DNA of 64,000 nt from Streptomyces sp. 7-21 (GTDB lineage Bacteria > Actinomycetota > Actinomycetes > Streptomycetales > Streptomycetaceae), in the NCBI RefSeq assembly GCF_016741785.1, contig NZ_JAERRL010000006.1, positions 124,001 through 188,000 on the forward strand. The letters are read 5' to 3'. The translations under genes were made by a program, and so were the position numbers. The notes under the pieces were generated by a model that was not told the origin of the DNA, did not search any database, and saw nothing but the letters and a program-made list of their open reading frames with translations. This document shows positions 1 through 8,106 of this stretch, piece after piece. Every line of letters begins with the position of its first letter. Positions within the stretch are counted from its first letter, which is position 1.

Positions 1-2
1 AC

Positions 3-830
3 CTGCGCCACCCGGCGGCGCGGGCCCATCTGGACGCGACGGTGGACCGGCTGGCCGGCGAGTGGGGTGTGGGCTACCTGAAGCTGGACTACAACATCAG
101 CGTGCCGCCGGGCACGGACGCCGGTGCGGCCGGCCCGGGCGCCGGGCTGCTGGGGCACGTGCGGGCGTACCACGCGTGGCTGGCGGACGTGCTCGACCGC
201 TACCCGGACCTGGTCCTGGAGAACTGCGCCTCCGGCGGCATGCGGATGGACGGCGCCTCGCTGAGCCTGCTGCCGCTCCAGTCCACCAGCGACCAGCAGG
301 ACTTCCTGCGCTACCCGCCGATCGCCGCCGCGGCGCCGACGGCCGTGCCGCCGGAGCAGGGGGCGGTGTGGGCGTACCCGCAGCCGGAGTTCAGCGACGA
401 CGAGATCGCGTTCGCGCTGGCGGGCGCGCTGCTGGGGCGGGTGCACCTGTCCGGGCACCTGGACCGCATGTCTCCCGCGCAGCGGCGGTGCGTCGCGCAG
501 GCGGTGGCCGTCTACAAGGACATCCGCGCCGACCTGCCGGGGGCGGTGCCGTTCTGGCCGCTCGGCCTGCCGGGCTGGGAGGACCCGTGGCTGGCGCTGG
601 GCCTGCGGGCGGGCGAGCGCCGCTACCTGACGGTCTGGCACCGCGCCGGCGGGGACACCGAGCGGGTGCTGCCGCTGCCCGCGCTGCGGGACGTCCCGCT
701 GGCGGTCGAGGTGCTCCACCCGGCGGCGCCGGCGGGCACCGCCACGTGGGCGCCGGACGCGGCGCAGCTGACCGTCTCGCTGCCCCGCACACCCACCGCG
801 CTGCTGCTGCGGCTGACCCCGATGGGGTGA
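3..830 (+). CDS. Alpha-galactosidase (GH36 family), C-terminal part, cut by window edge
   Basis: The reading frame is open from the first bases of the window, so the N-terminal part lies outside. The visible 275 residues carry the two GH36 catalytic signatures: the nucleophile motif YLKLDYN (Asp codon at 87-89) and the acid/base motif CASGGMRMD (final Asp codon at 249-251), followed by QSTSDQQDFLRY. The end of the protein is a beta-rich C-terminal domain. GH36 enzymes hydrolyse terminal alpha-galactosides such as melibiose and raffinose; substrate and cellular location cannot be judged without the N-terminus. The stop is followed by 229 bp without a gene. Family assignment is firm; alpha-galactosidase rather than another GH36 activity is inferred. 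Confidence 0.9.
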   Translation: MRHPAARAHLDATVDRLAGEWGVGYLKLDYNISVPPGTDAGAAGPGAGLLGHVRAYHAWLADVLDRYPDLVLENCASGGMRMDGASLSLLPLQSTSDQQDFLRYPPIAAAAPTAVPPEQGAVWAYPQPEFSDDEIAFALAGALLGRVHLSGHLDRMSPAQRRCVAQAVAVYKDIRADLPGAVPFWPLGLPGWEDPWLALGLRAGERRYLTVWHRAGGDTERVLPLPALRDVPLAVEVLHPAAPAGTATWAPDAAQLTVSLPRTPTALLLRLTPMG

Positions 831-1059
831 AACCTGGGGAGCCGTGGCGGCCTGGCGCGCCCGGAACCGCCTGGTCAGCGGCGCGTCCGGCGGGCCGCGC
901 CACGGCGCGTGCGCCGGCGCCCGGTGCGGTGCGGCGCGGCTACGCTGGCGCTGGCCGGCTGGCTGTCCTCCGGCCGGGCCGCAGCCGCGCGACCGCGCGG
1001 GCCCGTTCCCTCGCTCACCAGAGATTCACCAGACGCAGCAGAGAGACACCGGAGCCGCC

Positions 1060-1560
1060 ATGCGCACGCACGCTCTTCTGGCCGGGCCGCTCGCCCTCAC
1101 GGCCGCCCTGGCGCTGGGCCCGTCCGCCGCGCTCGCCGGGGCTCCGGTGAGCACCGGAGGCCACCACACCGCCGCCGGCGCGGTGTACGCCGGGCAGCTC
1201 CTCGCGGCGAAGGCGGCCACCGCCCCGTACCGGGACGTGGCGCGGGCCGAGTCCGACGGGTACCAGCAGACCTCTCCCTGCACGCCGGAGAAGGGGATCC
1301 ACTACCTGCGCGAGGTGGCCCAGGGCCCGGAGGAGCTGGACGTGCTGCGGCCCAACGCCCTCGTCTACGACGCCGGCCCGGACGGCACGCTGGTGCTCCA
1401 CGGCATCGAGTACGTCTCCCACACCCCCGCCACGCTCTTCGGCCAGGAGTTCGAGCAGTCGCCGGCGGTGGGGTACTACACGCTCCACGTCTGGCTGTGG
1501 GAGCCCGCACCGCACGACCTCTTCGCGGCCGACAACCCCCGCCTCACCTGCGGCGGCTGA
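1060..1560 (+). CDS. Small secreted protein of unknown function
   Basis: A 166-residue protein begins with a Sec-type signal peptide: MRTHALLAG, a hydrophobic Ala/Leu stretch, then an Ala-x-Ala-like cleavage region near residue 27. The mature part contains ATAPYRDVARAESDGY, a PCTPEKGIHYL segment and a Trp/Tyr-rich region (YYTLHVWLWEPAPHDLFA), with two Cys that could pair. GGAG at 1051-1054 lies six bases before the ATG and sets the start; longer in-frame extensions have no support. I recall similar secreted hypothetical proteins in many actinobacteria but can assign no activity. It converges on the LysR gene, with 15 bp between the two stops. Confidence 0.8.
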   Translation: MRTHALLAGPLALTAALALGPSAALAGAPVSTGGHHTAAGAVYAGQLLAAKAATAPYRDVARAESDGYQQTSPCTPEKGIHYLREVAQGPEELDVLRPNALVYDAGPDGTLVLHGIEYVSHTPATLFGQEFEQSPAVGYYTLHVWLWEPAPHDLFAADNPRLTCGG

Positions 1561-1575
1561 CGCCCGCCGGGCCGC

Positions 1576-2511
1576 TCACGCCGCCGCGCCGAGGGGCCGC
1601 AGCGCGTGCCCGGCGACCACCTCGCGCAGCGCGTCGAGCCCCTGCCGCACCATGGGGTGGGAGCGCCCCCCGGGGCGCACGCACGTGAGGATCCGGCGGT
1701 GCAGCCGGGGCTGGCCGGTGACGGGCACCCGGACCACGGAGTGGTGCGGCGGGATGTGGCTGAGCCGGGGATAGAGGGAGACTCCCAGGCCGTGGCAGAC
1801 CATCGCGGAGATTGCGGACCATTCCTTGGCGCGGTGGGTGACGCGCGGGGTGAAGCCGGCCAGCGAGCAGAAGACCATGACGCGCGCGAAGTGGTCGCAC
1901 GAGCCGGGGACCGGGAGCACCCAGTCCTCGGCGGCGGCTTCGTCCAGCCCCGCTTCGCTCCGCCCGGCGAGGCGGTGGCCGGCAGGGACGAGCAGGTCGA
2001 GGGGCTCGTCGAGCAGCGGTTCCTGGTCGAATCGCGCGTCCCCGGGGTGCGGGAAGTCCTCGGAGGGGGCGAGCACGGCGATGTCGGCGTCGGTGGACAT
2101 CAGCATGTCGAAGCCGGCGGGGGTCTCGCACTCGGTGACGGACACCGTCAGGCCGGGGGCACGCTCGCGCAGCAGGGCGGTGGCCGGGGCGAGCAGGCTC
2201 GTGACGGCGCTGGGGAAGCCGCACAGGCGCAGCAGCCCGGCCTCGCCCTGGCGGTAGGACTCCAGGGCGGCGTCCGCCTCTTCCCAGCGGGCCAGCAGCG
2301 CCTCGCCGTGCTCGATGACGAGGTGGGCGGCGGCCGTCAGCCGGAGCCGGCGGCCCTGCGGCTCGACGAGGGTGATCCGCAGCTCCTTGGCCAGCTCCCT
2401 CAGCTGGTGGGAGACCGCGGAGGGCGTCAGGTGGAGGGCAGCGGCGGCCGCGGTGACGGTGCCGTGCTGGTGGACGGCGCGGAGCACCTGGAGCCGGCGG
2501 AGATCAATCAT
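1576..2511 (-). CDS. LysR-family transcriptional regulator
   Basis: The 311-residue protein has an N-terminal winged helix (MIDLRRLQVLRAVHQHGTVT...LTPSAVSHQLREL, residues 1-60) and a LysR substrate-binding domain (about 90-295) with the usual LLVPAGHRLAG and GLGVSLYP segments. The family activates or represses divergent genes in response to a small ligand; the ligand here is unknown. I chose the ATG at 2511 because the HTH domain normally starts within a few residues of it; the open frame upstream to 2781 looks noncoding and the typical family length is about 300. The start codon lies inside a perfect palindrome (see 2511-2525), which suggests autoregulation. The divergent neighbour is a small zinc-ribbon-like gene. 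Confidence 0.92.
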   Translation of the reverse strand: MIDLRRLQVLRAVHQHGTVTAAAAALHLTPSAVSHQLRELAKELRITLVEPQGRRLRLTAAAHLVIEHGEALLARWEEADAALESYRQGEAGLLRLCGFPSAVTSLLAPATALLRERAPGLTVSVTECETPAGFDMLMSTDADIAVLAPSEDFPHPGDARFDQEPLLDEPLDLLVPAGHRLAGRSEAGLDEAAAEDWVLPVPGSCDHFARVMVFCSLAGFTPRVTHRAKEWSAISAMVCHGLGVSLYPRLSHIPPHHSVVRVPVTGQPRLHRRILTCVRPGGRSHPMVRQGLDALREVVAGHALRPLGAAA

Positions 2512-2525
2512 GCAATAATTTTGCA
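2511..2525. promoter_or_regulatory. Perfect LysR-type palindrome overlapping the lysR start codon
   Basis: TGCAA-TAATT-TTGCA is a perfect 5-bp inverted repeat around an AT-only 5-bp centre, in DNA that is otherwise above 70% GC. It fits the T-N11-A rule for LysR boxes. The ATG of lysR uses its first bases, so bound protein would sit on the lysR start and upstream of the rightward gene. The palindrome is seen directly; the role as operator is inferred. Confidence 0.6.
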
Positions 2526-2584
2526 CGATTACCCTCAGAAACGTGCGATGGACGTACACGAATCCGGGTCCGAGACTCTCTGGT

Positions 2585-2818
2585 ATGACCTCAGCGATCC
2601 CCCTCAGCACCGGCATTGACCCGACTCCGTCCCGCCCCCGGCCGCGCGAGCTCTCGCGGCACCGGGTCAGCGGTGGCCTGGTGGTGTGGAGCCGCTGCTC
2701 GTGCGGCCGGCTGCGGATGGCGTACGCGCCCGATGACCCCGATCCCGCGGGCGAGCGGCCGCTGACCGCCGGGGGCGGCACGCCCGGCTGCCCCGACTGC
2801 GACCCCGGCCGCGCGTGA
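2585..2818 (+). CDS. Small zinc-ribbon-like protein, function unknown
   Basis: A 77-residue reading frame with two Cys pairs, RCSCGRL in the middle and CPDC near the C-terminus, a spacing that could bind one zinc ion. GGLVVWSRCSCGRLRMA looks like a beta-hairpin zinc knuckle. It is divergent from lysR and ends just before a very strong terminator, which supports transcription of the strand. The start is uncertain: ATG at 2585 or GTG at 2543, neither with a convincing ribosome site. It resembles short Streptomyces hypothetical proteins, but I cannot name a role. It could be an accident of composition, though the paired Cys argue against that. Confidence 0.5.
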   Translation: MTSAIPLSTGIDPTPSRPRPRELSRHRVSGGLVVWSRCSCGRLRMAYAPDDPDPAGERPLTAGGGTPGCPDCDPGRA

Positions 2819-2830
2819 CGGACGGGCGTG

Positions 2831-2884
2831 ACGGACGGGCGAAGGGCCCGGGGGATGCTGCCCCCGGGCCCTTCGCCCGTCCGT
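2831..2884. terminator. Bidirectional terminator, perfect 24-bp stem
   Basis: Bases 2831-2854 pair without mismatch with 2861-2884 around a 6-base loop. It lies 12 bp after the small zinc-ribbon gene and 11 bp beyond the stop of prcB, so it can end transcription from both sides. Confidence 0.85.
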
Positions 2885-2895
2885 GGTCTTCGCGG

Positions 2896-3741
2896 TCAGC
2901 GCACCGGCGCGCGCGGACCGTCCGGATCGGCGTCGCGGCCCTCCAGGACGGGGCGCGCCAGGGCGGCGACCTCGTCGTCCGTCAGCCGGCGGTAACCGTC
3001 CCCGGTGACGGTGGCCACCACGGGGTACAGACCGCGCGCCGCGTCGGGGCCGCCGGTGGCGGTGTCGTCGTCGGCGGCGTCGTACAGCGCCTGGAGGGCG
3101 GCGGTGACGGCGTCCGTCTCGCCCATGCCCTCGCGGTAGAGCTTCTTCAGCGCGCTCTTGGCGTACGGGGAGCCGGACCCGGTGCCCGCGAAGGCGCGCT
3201 CCTCCTGGTAGCCGCCGGTGACGTCGTAGACGAAGATACGGCCGCGCCGCGCCGTCAGGTCGTAGCCCGCGAACAGCGGCACCACGGCCAGGCCCTGCAG
3301 CGCCATGCCCAGGTTGCCCCGGATCATGGACGTCAGGCGGTTGGCCTTGCCGACGAGCGACAGCGGGACGCCCTCGATCTTCTCGTAGTGCTCCAGCTCC
3401 AGCTGGAAGAGCCGCACCATCTCCACGGCCAGGCCCAGGCTGCCCGCGATACCGACGGCCGCGTAGTCGTCCGCGGGGAAGACCTTTTCCGTCTCCTTGT
3501 GGGCGATCACGTTCCCCGCGGTGACGCGGCGGTCGCCGGCCATGAGCACGCCGTCGGCGTACGTGAGGGCAACGATCGTCGTGCCGTGCGGCACCTCACC
3601 GGCGTCCGTTCCGGGCGGCGGGGTGCGGTGCGACGGCAGGGACTGCGGCGAGTGGCGGGCGAGGAAGTCGAGGAACGAGGGCGTACCGGGGGCGAGGAAC
3701 GACGCGGGAAGCTCCCCCCAGCCGGAGACGTCGACGGACAC
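2896..3741 (-). CDS. prcB: 20S proteasome beta subunit, stand-alone copy
   Basis: The 281-residue protein is a complete Ntn-hydrolase beta subunit. A 53-residue propeptide ends in GEVPHG, exposing Thr54 as the N-terminal nucleophile after autocleavage. Counting from it, Asp17 (AGDRRVT) and Lys33 (HKETEK) fall exactly where the active site needs them, and [17 protein letters not shown] matches the helix region near the catalytic Ser. GTG at 3741 is preceded by GGGAG. In actinobacteria prcB normally precedes prcA, which encodes the alpha ring needed for gating; here the gene is followed by the 24-bp terminator and no prcA, pup, dop, pafA or ATPase gene is nearby. It is therefore probably a second, divergent beta subunit. 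Confidence 0.93.
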   Translation of the reverse strand: MSVDVSGWGELPASFLAPGTPSFLDFLARHSPQSLPSHRTPPPGTDAGEVPHGTTIVALTYADGVLMAGDRRVTAGNVIAHKETEKVFPADDYAAVGIAGSLGLAVEMVRLFQLELEHYEKIEGVPLSLVGKANRLTSMIRGNLGMALQGLAVVPLFAGYDLTARRGRIFVYDVTGGYQEERAFAGTGSGSPYAKSALKKLYREGMGETDAVTAALQALYDAADDDTATGGPDAARGLYPVVATVTGDGYRRLTDDEVAALARPVLEGRDADPDGPRAPVR

Positions 3742-3875
3742 TGCTCTCCCTTCGTCACGGCGCGCCCGCAGCGGGCGGCACCCATCGTAAGCACCCCGTG
3801 AGGCCATGCGGAACGGGACCGCCGGGCGCGCGCAACGCCCTGACGGGCTGTCACCGGCGGGCCTGGATCGACGGC

Positions 3876-4310
3876 ATGAGGAGCTGGAGATCCGGGAGAT
3901 CACACAGGTGTCGGCCGACGAGGCGCTGGCTCGCTGACGTGCGCGCTCGGGGCTGGCGCCGCGCCTACCGCGGGTTGCTGCCGCAGGATTACCCGGACAG
4001 CATCAGCGTGCAGCGCACGGCCGAGCGCCTGCGTTCCGCGGCGCAGCAGCGGCCGGCCCGGTCGGTGCACCTGGTCGCCCGGACCGCCGCCGACGGACAT
4101 CCTGGGCCGGGCGGATGCCGGCCCTTACCGGCCGGACAGGACTACGGACGCCAGCGGCGCCGGGGACGGCGGGCTGCACGCGCTGTCCGTGCGCCCGGCG
4201 TTTCCACCGGCGCGGGACGGAGCGGACGGCCGGGATCGCGGGGACGCGGGTGACCGAAGCGCGGGACGCGGCGGCGCTGCCGGCGGCACGGTGACCGCGG
4301 GCCGCGCCGC
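3876..4310 (+). pseudogene. Decayed GNAT N-acetyltransferase
   Basis: Pieces of one acetyltransferase can be read in order but in different frames: [17 protein letters not shown] and then a stop (from about 3882); [21 protein letters not shown] running to SVHLVA (about 3930-4080); and ASGAGDGGLHALSVRPAF, the typical GNAT acetyl-CoA-binding region (about 4150-4205). At least two frameshifts plus an in-frame stop separate them, and the C-terminal motif after VRPAF is scrambled. No intact frame spans the segment. The order and spacing match a normal GNAT of about 160 residues, so this is a dead gene rather than noise. Confidence 0.8.
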
Positions 4311-4322
4311 CGGGCGGGGGCG

Positions 4323-5135
4323 TCAGGCCTCGTGACGGCGCAGCACGGCGCAGCCGGCCGCGAGGACGGCGGCGGACCACGCCAGCAGCAGAAGCACCGC
4401 CGTGCCCGGGCCGTAGTCCCGCGTGAACCGCTCCGCCCCTGACTGCGCGACGAGCCGCATCAGCACCAGGCCCGCCTGGTCGGGGAAGAACTGCAGCACG
4501 CTGCGCAGCACCGGAACATTCCCCAGCCCCTGCGAGCTGAGGAACAGCAGCGGCAGCAGCAGCCCCAGGGCGCGTGCCGAACCGCGCAGCACCATGGCGG
4601 CGCCCAGGCTGATCAGCGTGATCAGCGTCAGGTACAGCCACGCCCCGGCCAGGGCCCAGATCGTCCCGTGTTCCCGCAGCCCGCTGGCCCGTTCGCCCAG
4701 TACCGCGCGCGTCACCCCGTACGTCGCCGCCACGGTCACCAGGGACACCGCCGCGGCCGGGACCGCGGCAGCCAGCGCCTTGCCCGCGAAGAACCGCCCG
4801 CGCCGGGGCACCGCCAGCAGCGAGGCCCGCAGCAGCCCGCCGCGGAACTCACCGCCCGCGGCGAGCACCCCGAAGACCACCAGCCCGAGCTGCGCCAGCG
4901 TCAGGCTGAGCAGCGAGGGGAACAGCGGGTGCATCCGCGCCAGCTCGTCGTCCGGTGCGCCGTCCGGCTCGTCACCGGCCTGCCCCGCCGCCACCATCAC
5001 GCCGAACGCCACCCCCAGCAGCGGGACCGAGGCCAGCGCCCAGCGCGCGGCGGGCAGGGTGAGCACCTTCGCCCACTCGGCGCGCACGATATCCCGCAGA
5101 CCGTTCCCCCGGCCCTCGCTCCGGCCGCCGCTCAC
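4323..5135 (-). CDS. ABC-2 type transporter permease
   Basis: The 270-residue membrane protein starts with a cytosolic stretch (LRDIVRAEWAKVLTLPAARW) typical of the permease in ABC-2 exporters and contains about six hydrophobic segments: residues 33-52, 82-100, 125-150, 165-190, 197-212 and 240-262. GGEFRGGLLRASLLAVPRRGRF is the conserved loop after the second helix. Its start overlaps the stop of the upstream ATPase gene by four bases, so the two form one translationally coupled unit. Substrate is unknown; such pairs in Streptomyces often export antibiotics, lipids or peptides. The decayed GNAT gene converges from the other side. Confidence 0.9.
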   Translation of the reverse strand: MSGGRSEGRGNGLRDIVRAEWAKVLTLPAARWALASVPLLGVAFGVMVAAGQAGDEPDGAPDDELARMHPLFPSLLSLTLAQLGLVVFGVLAAGGEFRGGLLRASLLAVPRRGRFFAGKALAAAVPAAAVSLVTVAATYGVTRAVLGERASGLREHGTIWALAGAWLYLTLITLISLGAAMVLRGSARALGLLLPLLFLSSQGLGNVPVLRSVLQFFPDQAGLVLMRLVAQSGAERFTRDYGPGTAVLLLLAWSAAVLAAGCAVLRRHEA

Positions 5136-6076
5136 CGCCGCACCCCCTCGCCAGCGCCGTCAGCCCCGTCCGGGCGGCAAGCGCCGTGCTCGCCGTCGTC
5201 CCCGGTCAGCCGAAGGAACGCCTCCTCCAGGGAGGCCGCGAGGGCCACGACCTCGTGCAGCGGCACCCCGGCCGCCGCCGCGACCTCTCCCACCCGCGCG
5301 GCGGGCACGCCGTACGCCCGCAGCGCGCCGTCCGGCCCGGGCGCGGCCTCGATGCCCGCCCCGGCCAGCGCCCGCAGCAGCCGCTCCGGCTCGGGCGTGC
5401 GGACCCGCACCCGGGCGCCGGAGTGCGTCCGCAGCAGCTCCGCCGTGGGGCTGTCGGCCAGCAGCCGCCCCCGCCCGATCACCACGACATGGTCCGCCGT
5501 CAGCGCCATCTCGCCCATCAGGTGGCTGGAGACGAGCACCGTCCGCCCCTCGGCCGCCAGGCCCTTGAGCAAGCCGCGCAGCCACCGGGTGCCCTCGGCG
5601 TCGAGGCCGTTGCCCGGTTCGTCGAGCACCAGCGTCGCCGGGTCGCCCAGCAGGGCCGCGGCGATCCCCAGCCGGCGCCGCATGCCCAGCGACAGCGCGC
5701 GCACGCGGGTGCGCGCCTGCTCCTCCAGCCCGGTCGCGGCCAGCACCTCCGGCACGCGCCGCGCGGGCAGCCGGTGGGTGCGGGCCAGCCACCGCAGGTG
5801 CTGCTCCGCCCGGTGCCCGCCGTGCGGCTCCGTGTCGTCGAGCAGCGCCCCCACCTGGCACAGCGGGCGCGGCAGGTCGCGGTAGCGGCGCCCGCCGATG
5901 AGCGCCGTGCCCGCGCTCGGCGGGCACAGCCCGAGCAGCATCCGCAGCGTGGTGGTCTTCCCGGCCCCGTTGCGGCCGAGGAAGCCGGTCACCCGGCCCG
6001 GCCGCACGGTGAAGGTGAGGCCGTCCACGACGGCCGCCGTTCCGTAGGTCTTCCGCAGGTTGCTGATGGCGATCAC
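5132..6076 (-). CDS. ABC transporter ATP-binding protein (DrrA-like)
   Basis: The 314-residue ATPase has Walker A GRNGAGKTT (34-42), the ABC signature as LSLGMRRRL (128-136) and Walker B LVLDEP (149-154), followed by NGLDAEGTRWLR. A C-terminal extension of about 90 residues resembles that of DrrA/CcmA-like exporters. GTG at 6076 is chosen because VIAISNLRKTYG is the usual first strand; the longer frame to 6247 runs into the divergent promoter region. It forms an operon with the permease and is divergent, 121 bp away, from a sensor kinase gene. That arrangement suggests the two-component system controls the transporter. Confidence 0.93.
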   Translation of the reverse strand: MIAISNLRKTYGTAAVVDGLTFTVRPGRVTGFLGRNGAGKTTTLRMLLGLCPPSAGTALIGGRRYRDLPRPLCQVGALLDDTEPHGGHRAEQHLRWLARTHRLPARRVPEVLAATGLEEQARTRVRALSLGMRRRLGIAAALLGDPATLVLDEPGNGLDAEGTRWLRGLLKGLAAEGRTVLVSSHLMGEMALTADHVVVIGRGRLLADSPTAELLRTHSGARVRVRTPEPERLLRALAGAGIEAAPGPDGALRAYGVPAARVGEVAAAAGVPLHEVVALAASLEEAFLRLTGDDGEHGACRPDGADGAGEGVRR

Positions 6077-6197
6077 GGGGCCGACGCTAGGGACGGGGCC
6101 AGCGCGGCGCTGTCGGCGAAAGTCGCCGCCCGGTGTCCACCATCGTCCCTGGTCCGGCCCTGGTCCGCCCCGCCGCGCGCCCCGTACGCTGAACCGC

Positions 6198-7394
6198 ATG
6201 CCCCGGTTCCTCCTCGCCGCCGCCGTGGTGGTGGCGGACACCGCCATCGCCGCCGCCGCGCACGCGGGCGCCGCGCCGGCGTGGGCGCTCGCGGCGTTCG
6301 CGGGCGCCGCCGCGCTGCTGGCCGCGGCCGCGCGGCGCTGGCCACCGCTGGCGCTGACCGGTGCGCTGGCGCTGGCGGCGGTCTCCCAGGCGGCCTACTG
6401 CTCGCTGCTGTGGACCGCCTGCGCGGCCGGGCACGCCCTCGGCTCCCGGCGGGATGCGGCCCTGGTGGCGGGGGCGGCGGCGGGCAGCCTGGTTGCGCGT
6501 GCCGCCGCGCCGGGCGCGGGAGCGGACGCGCTGCCGCACCTGGTCACCCTGCACCTGGTGTTCGTGCTGCTGCCCTGCCTGACCGGCCGTTACCTGGCGC
6601 AGCACCGCCGCCTGGTCGAGACCCTGGAGCGGTATGACCGCAGCTGGGCGGAGCGGGAGCGGCTGCGGGAACGGCTGCGCATCGCGCGGGAGGTGCACGA
6701 CTCCCTCGGCCACCGGCTGAGCCTGGTGTCCGTCCAGGCCGCCGCGCTGGAAGTGGCCGACCTGCCGCCGGAGCAGCGCGAGACGACACGCCATCTGGCG
6801 CGGGCGGCCCGCGACGCCCTCACCGACCTGCACGGCCTGGTCGGCGCGCTGCGGGCCGGCGAGCCGGACGGCCCGCCCGGTCCGGCACCGGACGCCGCCG
6901 CACTGGCCGGGCTGGCGGCCGAGTTCCGCACGGCCGGGATGGACGTGTCCTTCACCGAGCACGGCACGCCGCCGCCGCTGCCCGCGGAGACGCGCCGGGC
7001 CGCCTACCGCGTCGTCGAGGAAGGACTGAGCAACGCGGCCCGGCACGCGCCGGGGCGGCCGGTCGCCGTGTCGGTCACGTGGGAGCCGGACGCCGTGCTG
7101 CTGGCGGTCGCCAACCCGCTGCCCGGCGCCGCTCCCGCCGCGCCGCCCGGGGGCGGGCACGGGCTGCGAGGGCTGGCCGAACGGGCCCGCGCCGCGGGCG
7201 GGTTCGCCGACCACCAGGTGACGGACGGGGAGTTCCGGCTGCGGGCGATGCTGCCCGCGGCCCCGCGCGCGGACGACCGCCCCGCCGCGCCGCCGGCCGG
7301 GCCCGGTCCGGCGCGGACGACCGCGCTGGCGCTGGCCTCCGCCGCCTGCGTGCTGCTGGTGCTGCCCGCGAGCATGCTGGTGGGGCTCGGATGA
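6198..7394 (+). CDS. NarL-type sensor histidine kinase
   Basis: The 398-residue protein has four or five N-terminal membrane segments (residues 1-130), a HisKA_3 dimerisation motif with the phospho-acceptor in REVHDSLGHRLSLV (His167), and a HATPase domain with RRAAYRVVEEGLSNAARHA and GHGLRGLAERA. An extra hydrophobic helix sits at the extreme C-terminus (about 374-398), after the ATPase domain, which is unusual and would tether both ends to the membrane. It has almost no extracytoplasmic loops, so it probably senses within the membrane, as kinases paired with ABC exporters do. The stop overlaps the next start as ATGA. ATG at 6198 starts the first membrane helix. Confidence 0.93.
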   Translation: MPRFLLAAAVVVADTAIAAAAHAGAAPAWALAAFAGAAALLAAAARRWPPLALTGALALAAVSQAAYCSLLWTACAAGHALGSRRDAALVAGAAAGSLVARAAAPGAGADALPHLVTLHLVFVLLPCLTGRYLAQHRRLVETLERYDRSWAERERLRERLRIAREVHDSLGHRLSLVSVQAAALEVADLPPEQRETTRHLARAARDALTDLHGLVGALRAGEPDGPPGPAPDAAALAGLAAEFRTAGMDVSFTEHGTPPPLPAETRRAAYRVVEEGLSNAARHAPGRPVAVSVTWEPDAVLLAVANPLPGAAPAAPPGGGHGLRGLAERARAAGGFADHQVTDGEFRLRAMLPAAPRADDRPAAPPAGPGPARTTALALASAACVLLVLPASMLVGLG

Positions 7395-8047
7395 TCCGGG
7401 TGGTCGTCGCCGACGACGAACCGCTCATTACGGCGGGCATCCGCGCCGTGCTGGAGTCGGCCGGCGACATCGGCGTGGTGGCCCAGGCGGCCGACGGCCG
7501 CGCCGCCGTCGAGCTGGCGGTGCGTCACCGCGCCGACGTGGCGCTGCTGGACATCACCATGCCCGTCCTCGACGGGCTCGCCGCCGCCGGGGAACTGCGG
7601 CGGCGCGCCCCTGGCGTGCGGCCGGTGGTGCTGACCGCGTTCGGGACCGAGCCGAACGTGCTGCGCGCGCTCCAGAACGGCACCGCGGGGTTCGTGCTGA
7701 AGAACTGCGCCCCCGACGAGCTGATCCGCGCCGTGCGGGCGGCCCACGCCGGCGACGCCTACCTCTCCCCCGCCGTGGCCCGGACCGTCCTCAGCGTCGT
7801 CAGCCCCGGCGACGTGCGCAGGCGCCGCGAGGCCGCCGCCCGGCTCGCCGCGCTCTCGCCGCGCGAGGACGAGGTGGCCCGGCTCGTGGCCGAGGGCCTG
7901 TCCAACGCCGAGATCGGCCGGCGGCTGCACATGAGCGAACGGACGATCAAGACCTACGTGAGCCGGGTGCTTGCCCGGCTGGGGTGCGCCAACCGCGTCC
8001 AGGCAGCGCTGCTGGTGCGCGACGCGGCCGGGCCGCCGGGCGGGTGA
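7391..8047 (+). CDS. NarL/FixJ-type response regulator
   Basis: The 218-residue partner of the kinase just upstream. The receiver domain shows the acidic pair DD near residue 8, phospho-acceptor Asp54 in ALLDITMP, and the conserved Thr and Lys in VVLTAFG and GFVLKNCAP. The C-terminal LuxR-type HTH (about 150-210) reads LSPREDEVARLVAEGLSNAEIGRRL. It is translationally coupled to the kinase by an ATGA overlap. The likely target is the divergent ABC exporter operon, inferred from position only. Confidence 0.95.
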   Translation: MIRVVVADDEPLITAGIRAVLESAGDIGVVAQAADGRAAVELAVRHRADVALLDITMPVLDGLAAAGELRRRAPGVRPVVLTAFGTEPNVLRALQNGTAGFVLKNCAPDELIRAVRAAHAGDAYLSPAVARTVLSVVSPGDVRRRREAAARLAALSPREDEVARLVAEGLSNAEIGRRLHMSERTIKTYVSRVLARLGCANRVQAALLVRDAAGPPGG

Positions 8048-8106
8048 GGCGCTCGGCGCCTTCCACCCGGGGGCGGCCGGACACAGTGATGCAGTACGTT
8101 CCTTCC

